A stretch of DNA of 64,000 nucleotides from contig CAJOHE010000008.1 of assembly GCA_905234495.1 (NCBI GenBank), forward strand, positions 1 to 64,000, written 5' to 3'. Under the pieces are notes generated by a model, which saw only the letters and a program-made list of their open reading frames with translations, did not search any database and was not told where the DNA came from. The translations under genes were made by a program, and so were the position numbers. The stretch's first letter is position 1; the number at the start of each line of letters is the position of its first letter. Positions 1-7,577 of this stretch are shown one piece after another. The stretch is from an uncultured Eubacterium sp. GTDB lineage: Bacteria > Bacillota > Clostridia > Oscillospirales > Acutalibacteraceae.

Positions 1-68
1 GTACCGAACTCCTGTTCAAGAATATCTGTATTCAGTTTACAAATAAAACTGTACTCATTGAATTCCAT
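1..68 (-). CDS. 5' end of an unidentified gene, cut by the window edge
   Basis: An open frame runs off the left edge and begins MEFNEYSFICKLNTDILEQE. Two in-frame ATGs lie at 74 and 68. The AGAGG motif just upstream sits about 7 nt from the ATG at 68, so that start is preferred. The gene lies 41 bp downstream of the NUDIX gene on the same strand and is probably the next gene of that operon. About 22 residues are visible, too few to assign a family. Confidence 0.4.
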   Translation of the reverse strand, partial: MEFNEYSFICKLNTDILEQEFG

Positions 69-109
69 ATCCATACCTCTTTGCAGGTATGATAACATAT
101 TTCAAGCAG

Positions 110-583
110 TTATTCAATATCTTTTATAATTCCATATAACGAACACGGCGGATTGTTTCCGTTATAATCAATCTGTTCTAATCCGTTGCTGCTAATTGCA
201 CATTTTATAAGTGACTTTGTTAACTCAGGTACATCATCTCTGCTTAACGCTTCATCAATGTCAGTCCATATAACTAAATCATTTTCATCGCCGTCAGAAT
301 GCGCCGTTCCCGAAACATAGTCCGCAGAGAACGCAACATACCAATCGTGCATATTGAATCGTATACCGATAATGCTTTTAGGCTGTATTGTTATATTCGT
401 TTCTTCTTTGAATTCACGAATAACAGCGGCTTGTGGCGATTCATCTTTTTCTACATATCCGCCTGGGATAATCAGCATTCCTTTTCCGCCGCCGTAAGTA
501 TGCCTTGCAAGCAAGACCTTATTATCCTTAATAACAACCGCCGTTACGCTCTGTCCCCAATTTGTGTTTTCTGTATTAGTCAT
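110..583 (-). CDS. NUDIX hydrolase
   Basis: A 157-residue NUDIX-fold pyrophosphohydrolase. The NUDIX box lies at residues 42-64: G42, five residues, E48, seven residues, then REFKEET, with Asn in place of the usual second Gly. The Glu residues that bind the metal are present. Members split a nucleoside diphosphate linked to another group; the substrate cannot be read from the sequence. The ATG overlaps the TGA of the upstream phospholipase-like gene by 4 nt, indicating translational coupling in an operon with the genes at 580-1236 and 1220-1783. Base composition is AT-rich compared with the core genes further right. Confidence 0.85.
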   Translation of the reverse strand: MTNTENTNWGQSVTAVVIKDNKVLLARHTYGGGKGMLIIPGGYVEKDESPQAAVIREFKEETNITIQPKSIIGIRFNMHDWYVAFSADYVSGTAHSDGDENDLVIWTDIDEALSRDDVPELTKSLIKCAISSNGLEQIDYNGNNPPCSLYGIIKDIE

Positions 584-1236
584 AATAATTCCTTGTTTTT
601 CAAATCATCTAATAATTTTATACTCGCTTCATTAACGAATGCATCCATTATCTGTGGCGTTAAATAATGATATTCCATTTCTTTTGGTTTATTGACGGTA
701 TAATGCCTCAAAATATTTTTCATCTGCCGTGAGATTTCATTGTTCCTGTACCATTCGGGATAGGATTCATTCCAACCGCCATAAGTTTTAAACAGTTCAA
801 ACGAAGAACTTTCGTTTTCGGTAAAATACAGAAAGTCAATATTGTTCCTTTCGGCTGCAACGGTTTTTCTTACCTCATCATTATACCTGAAATCGCCGTA
901 TTTATTTTCAATAGGCATAAACAGTTTATTTGCATAATAGCAGTCAGCAAACAGATGAATATAATAACCGATATAAAACGATTTTTTCTTAATATTGGTT
1001 TCGTTTTTAATATAGGTGTTGTAGATATATTTATAATCGCAGTCCGTCTTTTTGGAATAGTAATAATCTTTTGTGAAATGCGTTTCGCCTGTCGGTGGCA
1101 TATAGACACCGTGTGAACTGTCGGGAATACCGCAATCGGGCGCAATATTGCCGATAATAAAATATTCGGTATTCAGCATTTTCAAGTGCGGCAACAGCTT
1201 ATCCGCTATTCTGAAATGATTAGCCCAAGTCGGCAT
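580..1236 (-). CDS. zinc-dependent phospholipase C-like protein
   Basis: A 218-residue protein resembling the bacterial zinc-dependent phospholipase C / S1-P1 nuclease fold as found in cytoplasmic Clostridia proteins. Potential metal ligands are spaced along the N-terminal half: H7, D34, H42, H53, H94 and D98, the last two in a segment reading YIHLFADCYY. No signal peptide is visible, unlike secreted toxins of the family, so a cytosolic hydrolase is more likely. The start overlaps the end of the YdcF-like gene by 17 nt and the stop overlaps the NUDIX start. The substrate is unknown; the family call rests on motif spacing. Confidence 0.55.
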   Translation of the reverse strand: MPTWANHFRIADKLLPHLKMLNTEYFIIGNIAPDCGIPDSSHGVYMPPTGETHFTKDYYYSKKTDCDYKYIYNTYIKNETNIKKKSFYIGYYIHLFADCYYANKLFMPIENKYGDFRYNDEVRKTVAAERNNIDFLYFTENESSSFELFKTYGGWNESYPEWYRNNEISRQMKNILRHYTVNKPKEMEYHYLTPQIMDAFVNEASIKLLDDLKNKELL

Positions 1237-1783
1237 AGTGTTCTCCTGTTTGTTCTTCTATTCTTTTTATTTCTCCCATTACTCGCTCTCTGCCGTATTC
1301 GGTCTGATACCAGTTATTCTTACTTATATCAAAACCGTCAAAGGTGACAACGGTAAAATCAACATTTTGAAAATACATTTGATATAGCAGTAGGCAACGC
1401 TTTGCATGAAAGGATTTGCATACAATCAGCGCTTTGTTGATTAATAAGTTGTTTTCATCAACAACACGCTTTGCAAATTCAGCATTTTGCTTGGTATAGC
1501 CTGACTTGTTTTCGCCGTAAATATCGCTTTCATTAACGCCATTTTTTAACAGAATATCTTTATAAAAATCGTATTCCGTTTCATATTCGGGAAGCGGAAA
1601 ACAATCACGCTTTATGCTATATTTTCCGCCTATAATGATTTTATCAGCATATTCATTTTTATATAATTCAGCTGCAAGCTCAGCAGCTTCGGGTAATGAG
1701 CCTCCAACCACAAAGATTGCATCTGCTTTCAGTGGCGGTTTCCCTATGAATAAATAATCTGTAATATTCTTAATGTTATACAT
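1220..1783 (-). CDS. YdcF-like (DUF218) protein, short form
   Basis: A 187-residue DUF218 protein. The N-terminal strand AIFVVGGS, the central DKIIIGGKYS and the later ALIVCKSFHAKR fit the Rossmann-like DUF218 fold, which includes vancomycin resistance protein SanA and E. coli YdcF. The usual N-terminal membrane segments are absent, so this form is soluble. The biochemical role of the family is not settled. It is the first gene of an operon with overlapping downstream genes and has a promoter at 1836-1864. A second DUF218 protein, membrane-anchored, lies at 41349-42140. Confidence 0.7.
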   Translation of the reverse strand: MYNIKNITDYLFIGKPPLKADAIFVVGGSLPEAAELAAELYKNEYADKIIIGGKYSIKRDCFPLPEYETEYDFYKDILLKNGVNESDIYGENKSGYTKQNAEFAKRVVDENNLLINKALIVCKSFHAKRCLLLYQMYFQNVDFTVVTFDGFDISKNNWYQTEYGRERVMGEIKRIEEQTGEHYADLG

Positions 1784-1835
1784 CTAATACTTCCTTAATA
1801 AGATTACATACCATTTCCTATTATGTTATGGCTTC

Positions 1836-1864
1836 ATTTTACCATATACGATTATATATTGCAA
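1836..1864 (-). promoter_or_regulatory. sigma-A-type promoter of the YdcF/phospholipase/NUDIX operon
   Basis: On the minus strand TTGCAA, a 17-bp spacer and TAAAAT lie about 50 bp upstream of the ATG at 1783. The elements fit the sigma-A consensus with one or two mismatches. Confidence 0.5.
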
Positions 1865-2317
1865 ATTTCATAGAAAAAATCGTTCTACGATTTATAAGGC
1901 GTTTTTCGACAAAAAAGTATTGTTCTACGATTGGGAAATATGCGAGTTAGTCGTTCAGTATCAAGTATATGTATTGTGCTTCGCTCCCGTTGTTTCTGTT
2001 CGCTACAATCGGTTACCGTCACGCTTTCAACCCCTAAAACACCGAATCAGGTGTAACTACCTTAAGAACTCAAAACCGAGTCCCGAAAGCCTTGAAAACA
2101 CTGATGAAAAAACTGTCAAAAGCGTGACTATACACCTCCTAACAAAGAGAAACGGCTTTCTATTACAATTTGTATTATTATGCGCTCTTGAAAAAGTCAT
2201 TTTTTGGGTGGTCTCTTGGGGAACACAAGTATGTCTTGGTCTGTGTGTTATTTTTAGACAGCGGTTTGTCACTCTATAAACAGCCATTGTAAAAATATAC
2301 AAGCTGTAATAAAATAA
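1865..2317. other. non-coding stretch, probably mobile-element remnant
   Basis: No convincing gene. Direct repeats of GTTCTACGATT occur at 1882-1892 and 1922-1932. A 10-bp inverted repeat (GTCACGCTTT at 2018-2027 and AAAGCGTGAC at 2119-2128) encloses smaller hairpins, including ACACC/GGTGT. The open frames on both strands have no family likeness and no ribosome site. The position beside an integrase suggests a non-coding part of the same element. Confidence 0.4.
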
Positions 2318-2336
2318 GAGCGGCAATACGCCGCCC
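2318..2336 (-). terminator. hairpin downstream of the DUF6809-like gene
   Basis: GCGGC (2320-2324) pairs with GCCGC (2330-2334) around a 5-nt loop. On the minus strand it is followed by a T-rich run and lies just past the stop codon at 2344. On the plus strand a T6 run lies 5 nt beyond, so it could act in both directions. Confidence 0.5.
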
Positions 2337-2343
2337 CGGTTTT

Positions 2344-2595
2344 TTATCTATTATGTATTTCTGCAAACTTCATTCCTGAGGCGAAGGTGTCGAGACTCAG
2401 TTCGGTGTGAAGCCTGTCCCAGCACTCCGCATACTCGGCGAACATCCTTTTGTGCTCACGGTCAAGCTGCGTCGTTATCTCCGCTTCCAACCGTTTCAGT
2501 TCCCGACACATACTGACTTTCTCATTCAGGTTGCTGCACTTGAATCCGTTTTGGTATTTCGGATTCAGTATGTTATCTATAATCGTTTCCGGCAT
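2344..2595 (-). CDS. DUF6809-like small protein
   Basis: An 83-residue, highly charged helical protein. The central segment RELKRLEAEITTQLDREHKR and the ending FASGMKFAEIHNR match the plan of DUF6809, a family often found near recombinases and conjugative elements in Clostridia. The start at 2595 is chosen because CAAGGAGGTGGCAAT precedes it; the longer frame lacks a ribosome site. It is divergent from the integrase. Function is unknown; a regulatory or structural role in the element is only a guess. Confidence 0.6.
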   Translation of the reverse strand: MPETIIDNILNPKYQNGFKCSNLNEKVSMCRELKRLEAEITTQLDREHKRMFAEYAECWDRLHTELSLDTFASGMKFAEIHNR

Positions 2596-2691
2596 ATTGC
2601 CACCTCCTTGCAACAAACACAAATATCACAGACGGAGCCCAAAGTCCAGATAAATATTCGGAAGCTTTTTATATTGTTTGTATGCTGTTTT

Positions 2692-2717
2692 TTGTGCCGG
2701 GGGTGGCACAATTTTTT
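2692..2717 (+). terminator. terminator or attenuator upstream of the integrase
   Basis: TTGTGCC (2692-2698) and GGCACAA (2705-2711) form a 7-bp stem with a GGGGGT loop followed at once by T6. It lies about 110 bp before the integrase start, so it may attenuate integrase transcription or stop upstream transcription. Confidence 0.6.
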
Positions 2718-2825
2718 CCGTTGTCCACCGTTTTTGTACTGTTTTTTGGACAGTAAAAATAAACTTTTGTAAAAGACTTGTAATTGACTTTTTTAAGAGT
2801 TACTATGCAAGCGGAGGTGAATACT

Positions 2826-3998
2826 ATGGCAAAAGCAAAGAAGCCGAAGAATCACTACGGTCAGGGCAGTATCTTCTATATCGAGAGTAAGAAAAAGTGG
2901 ATGGGACAGCTCGACCTCGGCAAAGACGAAAACGGCAAGCGTATCCGTAAAACTGTTCTCGGCAACACACCTGAAGAGGTTGAGGAGAAAATGCAGAAGG
3001 TTAAGTTCGATATTTACTCCGGCAAGTTCGTTGACGCGTCCACCATTACCTTTGAGCAGCTGATGATGCAGATTCTGAATGAAAAGCGCGCGATGAATGA
3101 AATCCAGGACCAGACCTATTTCCGTCATCTTGATACACTCAAGCACTGCCGTCCTATCAGAGATATTCCGATTCAGAAGGTGGACAGCACGATGCTGAAA
3201 GAGCTTATGCTTTCCAAGGTGCATTATTCGCAGTCATATATCCGCAAAATTCATATGATGCTCAATCAGGGATTCGCAGAGGCGGTCAAGCGTAAAATCA
3301 TTGTTGATAATCCTATGCTGGATGTCCGCCGCCCGAAGTCGTCAAAGAAGTCGAAAAAAATAAGGGCATTAACCCTTGATGAGCAGAAGCGATTCCTGGA
3401 TGTCCTTCAGCACGAGCCCGTGCGTTATGCGGACCAGATGCTCATATCCGTATATACCGGAATGCGTATGGGAGAAATAAACGCCTTAACGAAGAAGGAT
3501 ATCAACACGAATTTCAACTTTATTAATATAGAAAAGACGATTGCGAAAGGGGAGCACGGCGAAGCGTTTGTCAACGATTCTGCGAAAACGGATAAGGGCA
3601 ACAGACAGGTCCCCATCAACTCTTTGGTGAAGCCTGTTATTGAAAAGGTGCTGAAGGAATATGTTCCCACCAAAGACGGTTTTCTTTTTCACACTACGAC
3701 GGGAACGCTCGTGCCGACAAGCCTGGTGAATATGGAGTTTCAGCGTATCGTTAAAAAGTACGGTATTAAGGATGAAATGGTAAGCGGCAGTCTTACGCTG
3801 CACAGCCTGAGACACACCTATGCGACCCGCTGTATTGAGTCGGGCATGCCGCCGAAGGTATTGCAGAATCTGTTGGGGCATACGGATATAAAGGTTACGC
3901 TTGATACTTACTCCGATGTCTTTGACAATTTCCAGAATGAGAATGTGGCAAAGGTGGATGAGTACTTAAGCGGTGCAGGTCTGGCGTTAAATGCTTAA
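2826..3998 (+). CDS. tyrosine recombinase / integrase
   Basis: A 390-residue phage/ICE-type integrase that cuts and rejoins DNA at attachment sites. Residues 10-70 form the arm-binding domain (AP2-like, ending in a typical EEVEEKMQKVK segment). Residues 72-165 form the core-binding helical domain and 180-375 the catalytic domain. The catalytic set is complete: R214 (TGMRMGE), Lys near 254-257, H326 and R329 (HSLRH), H352 (LLGH) and Y362 (TLDTYSDVF). The ATG at 2826 is preferred because GGAGGTG lies 7 nt upstream. Two structured RNA copies begin 11 nt past the stop. No excisionase is seen, and the rest of the element is decayed or missing. No attachment core was identified. Confidence 0.92.
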   Translation: MAKAKKPKNHYGQGSIFYIESKKKWMGQLDLGKDENGKRIRKTVLGNTPEEVEEKMQKVKFDIYSGKFVDASTITFEQLMMQILNEKRAMNEIQDQTYFRHLDTLKHCRPIRDIPIQKVDSTMLKELMLSKVHYSQSYIRKIHMMLNQGFAEAVKRKIIVDNPMLDVRRPKSSKKSKKIRALTLDEQKRFLDVLQHEPVRYADQMLISVYTGMRMGEINALTKKDINTNFNFINIEKTIAKGEHGEAFVNDSAKTDKGNRQVPINSLVKPVIEKVLKEYVPTKDGFLFHTTTGTLVPTSLVNMEFQRIVKKYGIKDEMVSGSLTLHSLRHTYATRCIESGMPPKVLQNLLGHTDIKVTLDTYSDVFDNFQNENVAKVDEYLSGAGLALNA

Positions 3999-4008
3999 TA
4001 ATAATTAC

Positions 4009-4108
4009 AGCAACGGATACTTGTACCGTTGCTGAGAGGAGAAACCTCCGGGGCAGTCAATCGTGAAACGCTTGCGCTTTACGCCGACTGTGTAGGAGGT
4101 TTGGACGA
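4009..4108 (+). ncRNA. structured RNA, copy 1 of a tandem pair
   Basis: A 100-nt element starting 11 nt after the integrase stop. P1 is 4009-4015 with 4027-4033, closed by the 11-nt segment GATACTTGTAC. A conserved single-stranded GAGAGGAGAAAC follows. P2 pairs 4045-4049 with 4095-4099, P3 pairs 4054-4058 with 4086-4090, and a terminal hairpin pairs 4062-4071 with 4074-4083. The element ends in TTTGGACGA. Copy 2 at 4248-4347 keeps the same fold at 74% identity without gaps. No known RNA family is recognised. Orientation is inferred from integrase direction and the T-rich end of copy 2. Confidence 0.7.
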
Positions 4109-4186
4109 AAGCCAACCACTTGCCAACCAAAGAGTCAACAAACCGCCTAAACACTTGATTTTTTCGCTCTGTATACTCTACACTCC

Positions 4187-4228
4187 GACCAAAGAAAAGG
4201 ACAGCTTAGGCTGTCCTTTTCTTTGGTC
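4187..4228. terminator. 19-bp perfect hairpin between the two RNA copies
   Basis: GACCAAAGAAAAGGACAGC (4187-4205) is perfectly complementary to 4210-4228 around a TTAG loop. The inner AAAAGGACAGC/GCTGTCCTTTT part resembles a bidirectional terminator. Its core recurs at 5781-5802. Confidence 0.6.
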
Positions 4229-4247
4229 TAAGACCCGTCAGGGTTGC

Positions 4248-4347
4248 GGCGGCGGATACTTGTACCGCCGCCGAGAGGAGAAACATTCGAAGCAGTCATT
4301 AACAATACGCTTGCGTGTTGTTTCGACTGCGGAGTATGTTTGGACGA
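4248..4347 (+). ncRNA. structured RNA, copy 2 of a tandem pair
   Basis: Second 100-nt copy with the same segments as copy 1: P1 4248-4254 with 4266-4272 (extended by C4247-G4273), loop GATACTTGTAC, joining GAGAGGAGAAAC, P2 4284-4288 with 4334-4338 (one T-T mismatch), P3 4292-4297 with 4325-4330, terminal hairpin 4301-4310 with 4313-4322, end TTTGGACGA. Seven base pairs differ from copy 1 by double substitutions that keep Watson-Crick pairing, one more keeps it as a wobble, and three further single changes also keep or restore pairing. Confidence 0.7.
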
Positions 4348-4349
4348 CA

Positions 4350-4375
4350 CTCCGACCCAAAGGAGCGGTTTTTAA
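4350..4375 (+). terminator. probable terminator after RNA copy 2
   Basis: CTCC (4350-4353) and GGAG (4362-4365) form a short stem followed by CGG and T5. It lies 3 nt after the conserved TTTGGACGA end. The short stem makes it weak, but position and T-run fit transcript termination. Past it, 4376-4467 shows no further feature. Confidence 0.4.
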
Positions 4376-4467
4376 CCTGCTTTATTTTTATGCAAATCGC
4401 TCTAAATCGGCTTAAATAGGCATTATACGCAATATGCGTTTTTTTGAATGGCTTACTTGGGTTGCCA

Positions 4468-5769
4468 TTAGTTGACTTGTGTAAACGCCGCAATCACATC
4501 TTTGTACTCTTGCGAGTTGGTAATTCTTTGTACTTCTTCACGGGCTTTGTTTTCCTCAGACTGTAACTGTGTACGCCTTTCGCGTAAGTCTTCAACGTCA
4601 AGCGATTTTTTGGTATTGCTTTTTTCTGCGTTTTGTGGTATAGTATTAGTAGACTTGGAATTGATGACTGGTCCCTGATTAGCATTACTGCTTTTCATAT
4701 CAGTACCCGTAAATTCCGAGTCTTTATATTTTATTATGAACTCTGTGCCGTCGGGCATAAGTATTCTGTGAGCGTGATATTTGTTTTTACCTGAAATTTT
4801 TACAGCAACAGCCATATTGCCTCTAACGCCGTTAATTACAACGGGTGCGGCAAATGTAGCGGAGTTGCGGCTTTCCCCTTTGTGCTTTGTATGGTAATCA
4901 ATAAGTTTACCGCGTTTTAACACTCTCGGAACTGCTTGCAATGCTGCAATTTCGGCGGGGGTGTTCATATAACTCGCGCCTTCACTTATTTGCTTCACGC
5001 CTAATTCTATTCTGCCAAAATTCTGTCGGTCAATGTGATAACCAAATTGCTTAAAATCTGCTATGGCTTTTAGCCTTGCTTCTCTTTTGGACTCGCCTGC
5101 ATAAGATATTTCATATACCGGCTTCATTTCATTTATTTCGTCAAGATTGCCTTTTATTTGGTCTCTTAACGAGTTTTTTTCACTTGTGTCCTTTTGCCAT
5201 TTTATCTCGCTTTCAATCTCCACCCCGTTCTCAAGATTGCTTATCGCTCCGTAAATTACCTCAAGGAATTGCTGACGGAGTTTCTTTATATCATCAAGCG
5301 ACATATCCGCAACTGCCTTTTCGGAAGCGCGGAGACCCCTGTTTGTAACGTGCTTGCTTATAACATCGACAATATGATTAATAATGTTCTTGAGAGTGTC
5401 AAAGAAATTCTGTTTTTCTTCGACGCTCATATTTTTACTTTCTTGAACATACTTAACCGCTTCTTCAATACCGCCTTCAGCGAAGAAAAGACGAGCCGTA
5501 ACGTCGTTTACAAGTTCCTCTTTTGCGTCCTGAATGGTGGTATTCTTTTCGTCGGCATGATATGTATTATGATACGCCATAATATCGTTGTTTGTGCTTA
5601 AGGCGTCCATATCGAAGAGCATATCAATAACGGTATCAACATACTGCTTGTACGCGTCATAGTTATATGCTCTGCCATATTCTCCGATTTCGTGGGCAAG
5701 AGTTGTCGCGTCGCCGCGCTTTGCGCCCTTTACAAGGGTAATAAGTACAGCATCACCTAATACATTGAA
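4468..5769 (-). pseudogene. 3' fragment of a large mobile-element polyvalent protein
   Basis: The open frame reaches upstream to a stop codon at 5770-5772 with no ATG, GTG or TTG before the ATG at 5622, so the 5' part of the gene is missing. The first readable part contains TLAHEIGEYG, like the metallopeptidase-type helix of large ICE/phage polyvalent proteins but with the final His of HExxH replaced. The C-terminal third (KHKGESRNSATFAAP through NKYHAHRILMPDGTEF) resembles the BECR/EndoU-ColicinE5-like nuclease domains that often end such proteins. The last 70 residues are Gln/Asn/Lys-rich and helical. Internal translation from 5622 could give 384 residues. Breakage lies between this frame and the terminator at 5781, which probably marks the edge of the element. 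Confidence 0.6.
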
Positions 5770-5780
5770 CTATAACAACA

Positions 5781-5802
5781 AAGGACAGCACTTGCTGTCC
5801 TT
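5781..5802 (-). terminator. terminator of the acyltransferase gene
   Basis: AAGGACAGC (5781-5789) pairs with GCTGTCCTT (5794-5802) around ACTT. The arm overlaps the stop codon of the minus-strand acyltransferase. A T-run follows on the plus strand too, so it can act both ways. Confidence 0.7.
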
Positions 5803-6688
5803 ATTTTTTCAGTATCTTCTTTATTATCTTTTTAAGCTTTGCTATGAGTTTTTTGGTTTTTGATTTTTTGACGTTTGCGATGAAAAATCTGTTTTTATCC
5901 GTGTTTTCATAGAGGGTTTTCTTTAGGTATTCAAGGCGTTCGTTCATATCCTTAATCTGATTTATGCCCCTGTCGATATCGTCAAAGCGAAGAGTCGTCG
6001 AATCCTTTTCATAGATAAACTCGTCGGAATCGTACTGCATACTTTCCTGAGTCTGGGCGTATCTGAACGCGTGAACCGACTGCTTGTCCCAGAAAATATC
6101 CCTGCTTATCACGTTTGCGGGAACACCGCCGACCGCACAGTTTGAGGGGATGCGCCTGCCGCCCGTCATCGCCATGGCGCCTACGATGCTGCCCGAGCCT
6201 ATCTGGGTGCCCTTTGAGACGAGCGCGCTCTGTCCTATCCACACATGGTCGCCGAGGTAAACGCTCTTTGTCGGGTTGATTCTTTCCTTTGTCTTTGCGC
6301 TGTAGATGAGGTGCGGGTCGGAATTTCTGAACCACACTTCAAGCGAAAACAGACAGCTGTCGCCGATGATGATATGACGGCGTTCGCTGAGAACCACGTG
6401 AATGGGTCTTGTTGTGTTGCAGTTTTTACCGAGGTAAAAGACGTTTTCGTGATATGCGTCAACGAGCACCTGAGTCCTGCGCTCGCCGCCCGAGCAGATG
6501 AAAACGATGCTCTTGTTGCCGTGGAAGGTTATGCGCGAGTTGTGAAGCCTCACGCCGTCCTCAAAAAACAGAATATTGTTTTTGCCGACAAAGGACACGG
6601 ACGATTTTTCCATCTCGGCAGGAAGACCGATAATCTGATTGCCGTCGTTTTCAAGCGTTTTTAATTCTTCAATGCAGGTAGCTTTCAT
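5801..6688 (-). CDS. hexapeptide-repeat acyltransferase
   Basis: A 295-residue protein with a left-handed beta-helix of hexapeptide repeats. The segment around residues 140-200 (GDHVWIGQSALVSKG, GSIVGAMAMTGG, AVGGVPANVISRD) is the standard end of sugar O-acetyltransferases of the maa/NodL/CysE type, where the conserved IG/VGG-PA motif closes the acetyl-CoA site. The N-terminal half carries additional beta-helix coils and the last 90 residues are helical and very Lys-rich (ending KKIIKKILKK), possibly a membrane- or polymer-binding tail. The stop of the membrane-protein gene is 3 nt upstream, so the two form an operon. The substrate is probably a cell-surface glycan; this is inference. Confidence 0.75.
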   Translation of the reverse strand: MKATCIEELKTLENDGNQIIGLPAEMEKSSVSFVGKNNILFFEDGVRLHNSRITFHGNKSIVFICSGGERRTQVLVDAYHENVFYLGKNCNTTRPIHVVLSERRHIIIGDSCLFSLEVWFRNSDPHLIYSAKTKERINPTKSVYLGDHVWIGQSALVSKGTQIGSGSIVGAMAMTGGRRIPSNCAVGGVPANVISRDIFWDKQSVHAFRYAQTQESMQYDSDEFIYEKDSTTLRFDDIDRGINQIKDMNERLEYLKKTLYENTDKNRFFIANVKKSKTKKLIAKLKKIIKKILKK

Positions 6689-6691
6689 CGT

Positions 6692-7414
6692 TTATTCCTC
6701 AGCCTCGTTCGGTTCGGCTTCCTGAGCCTTCTTGTTTTTGCCCTTGTTTCTGAGAACAATCATAAATATCATACCGACGATTCCGCCGATTGCGTTCATC
6801 ATCATATCCGTCATCGTGTCCACAAGTCCGAGGTAGCCGTATTCGCCGCGGTACTTTGAAAGGTCGTACATCGCGGTGTCAACGCCTTCCTTTGTGAGCT
6901 GAAGGTTTGTGCCGTGAAGGGTGTCCATAAGAAACTCGTAAAATTCCCAGCAAACTGCCAGCGACAGCGCAAACATAATGCTGAATATCGCTGCAAGCGT
7001 TGCGGCGCATTCGCCCTTTTTGCGCTGGATAATCACGGCGAAATCATATGCAAATATCGCGCAGCCGAGTCCCGTCATTATGTGCATAAACTTGTCAAAG
7101 AACATCACGTTTTCGAAAACCTTGCCGTACGAGCCGACAACGATTCCGAGAAAGATGACAATGTTTAGCATGGTCTGGCTGAGAGGGGGAACTTCCTCGA
7201 TAAAGCTGCCGTTACCGAGAATCTGGAACAAATCCCACAGATGCGAGAAAATCCACGCAAAGACGGCTTCCCAGCCCATAACGATATTATCGTGGCCGCC
7301 CTTGACAAACGAATACGTCGCGCATCCTATGAGCGCAAGTCTTACGATAATCCAGAATACCAGCTGAACTTTCGGTATATCCTGTATAGGGTCCTTTTTT
7401 ATTTTGTATGTCAT
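6692..7414 (-). CDS. YjdF/DUF2238-like integral membrane protein
   Basis: A 240-residue protein with about six membrane segments (residues 20-40, 75-95, 110-130, 140-160, 205-225). The conserved polar pieces FFDKFMHIMTGLG, WEFYEFLMDTLHGTN and DTMTDMMMNAIGG match the YjdF/DUF2238 plan, in which His, Asp and Glu residues line the membrane core. Function of the family is not established. It is first in an operon with the acyltransferase. The Lys/Glu-rich tail is cytosolic by the positive-inside rule. Confidence 0.6.
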   Translation of the reverse strand: MTYKIKKDPIQDIPKVQLVFWIIVRLALIGCATYSFVKGGHDNIVMGWEAVFAWIFSHLWDLFQILGNGSFIEEVPPLSQTMLNIVIFLGIVVGSYGKVFENVMFFDKFMHIMTGLGCAIFAYDFAVIIQRKKGECAATLAAIFSIMFALSLAVCWEFYEFLMDTLHGTNLQLTKEGVDTAMYDLSKYRGEYGYLGLVDTMTDMMMNAIGGIVGMIFMIVLRNKGKNKKAQEAEPNEAEE

Positions 7415-7520
7415 AGTAAAAACCTCATTAGTATTAATATTCTTATCTTACCATAAACCGAGGATTTTTCAACATATTTTTTATTAAATATAAATTAATT
7501 ATAAAATTATAAATCTAATC

Positions 7521-7548
7521 TTGATTTTATAAATCTTTTGTATATAAT
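7521..7548 (+). promoter_or_regulatory. sigma-A-type promoter of the acyl-CoA ligase
   Basis: TTGATT (7521-7526), a 16-bp spacer and TATAAT (7543-7548) lie 30 bp before the ATG at 7578, which has AGGAGG 8 nt upstream. Confidence 0.65.
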
Positions 7549-7577
7549 ATAAACTAACGAAACAGGAGGTTTAAGAT

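Noticed and set aside
1882..1932. CRISPR-like repeats (GTTCTACGATT twice)
   Set aside because: Only two short copies and no cas genes in the window.
1920..2326. Open frames on both strands in the non-coding stretch
   Set aside because: No ribosome sites, low-complexity composition, no recognisable protein motif.
4009..4108. TPP riboswitch or hammerhead ribozyme, from CTGAGAGGAGAAAC
   Set aside because: The second TPP consensus segment is absent, the U of CTGA is C in copy 2, and there is no stem between the would-be hammerhead core parts.
4029..4415. 128-residue open frame over the RNA pair
   Set aside because: It crosses both RNA copies and a 19-bp hairpin, has no family likeness, and the differences between copies follow base pairing and not codons.
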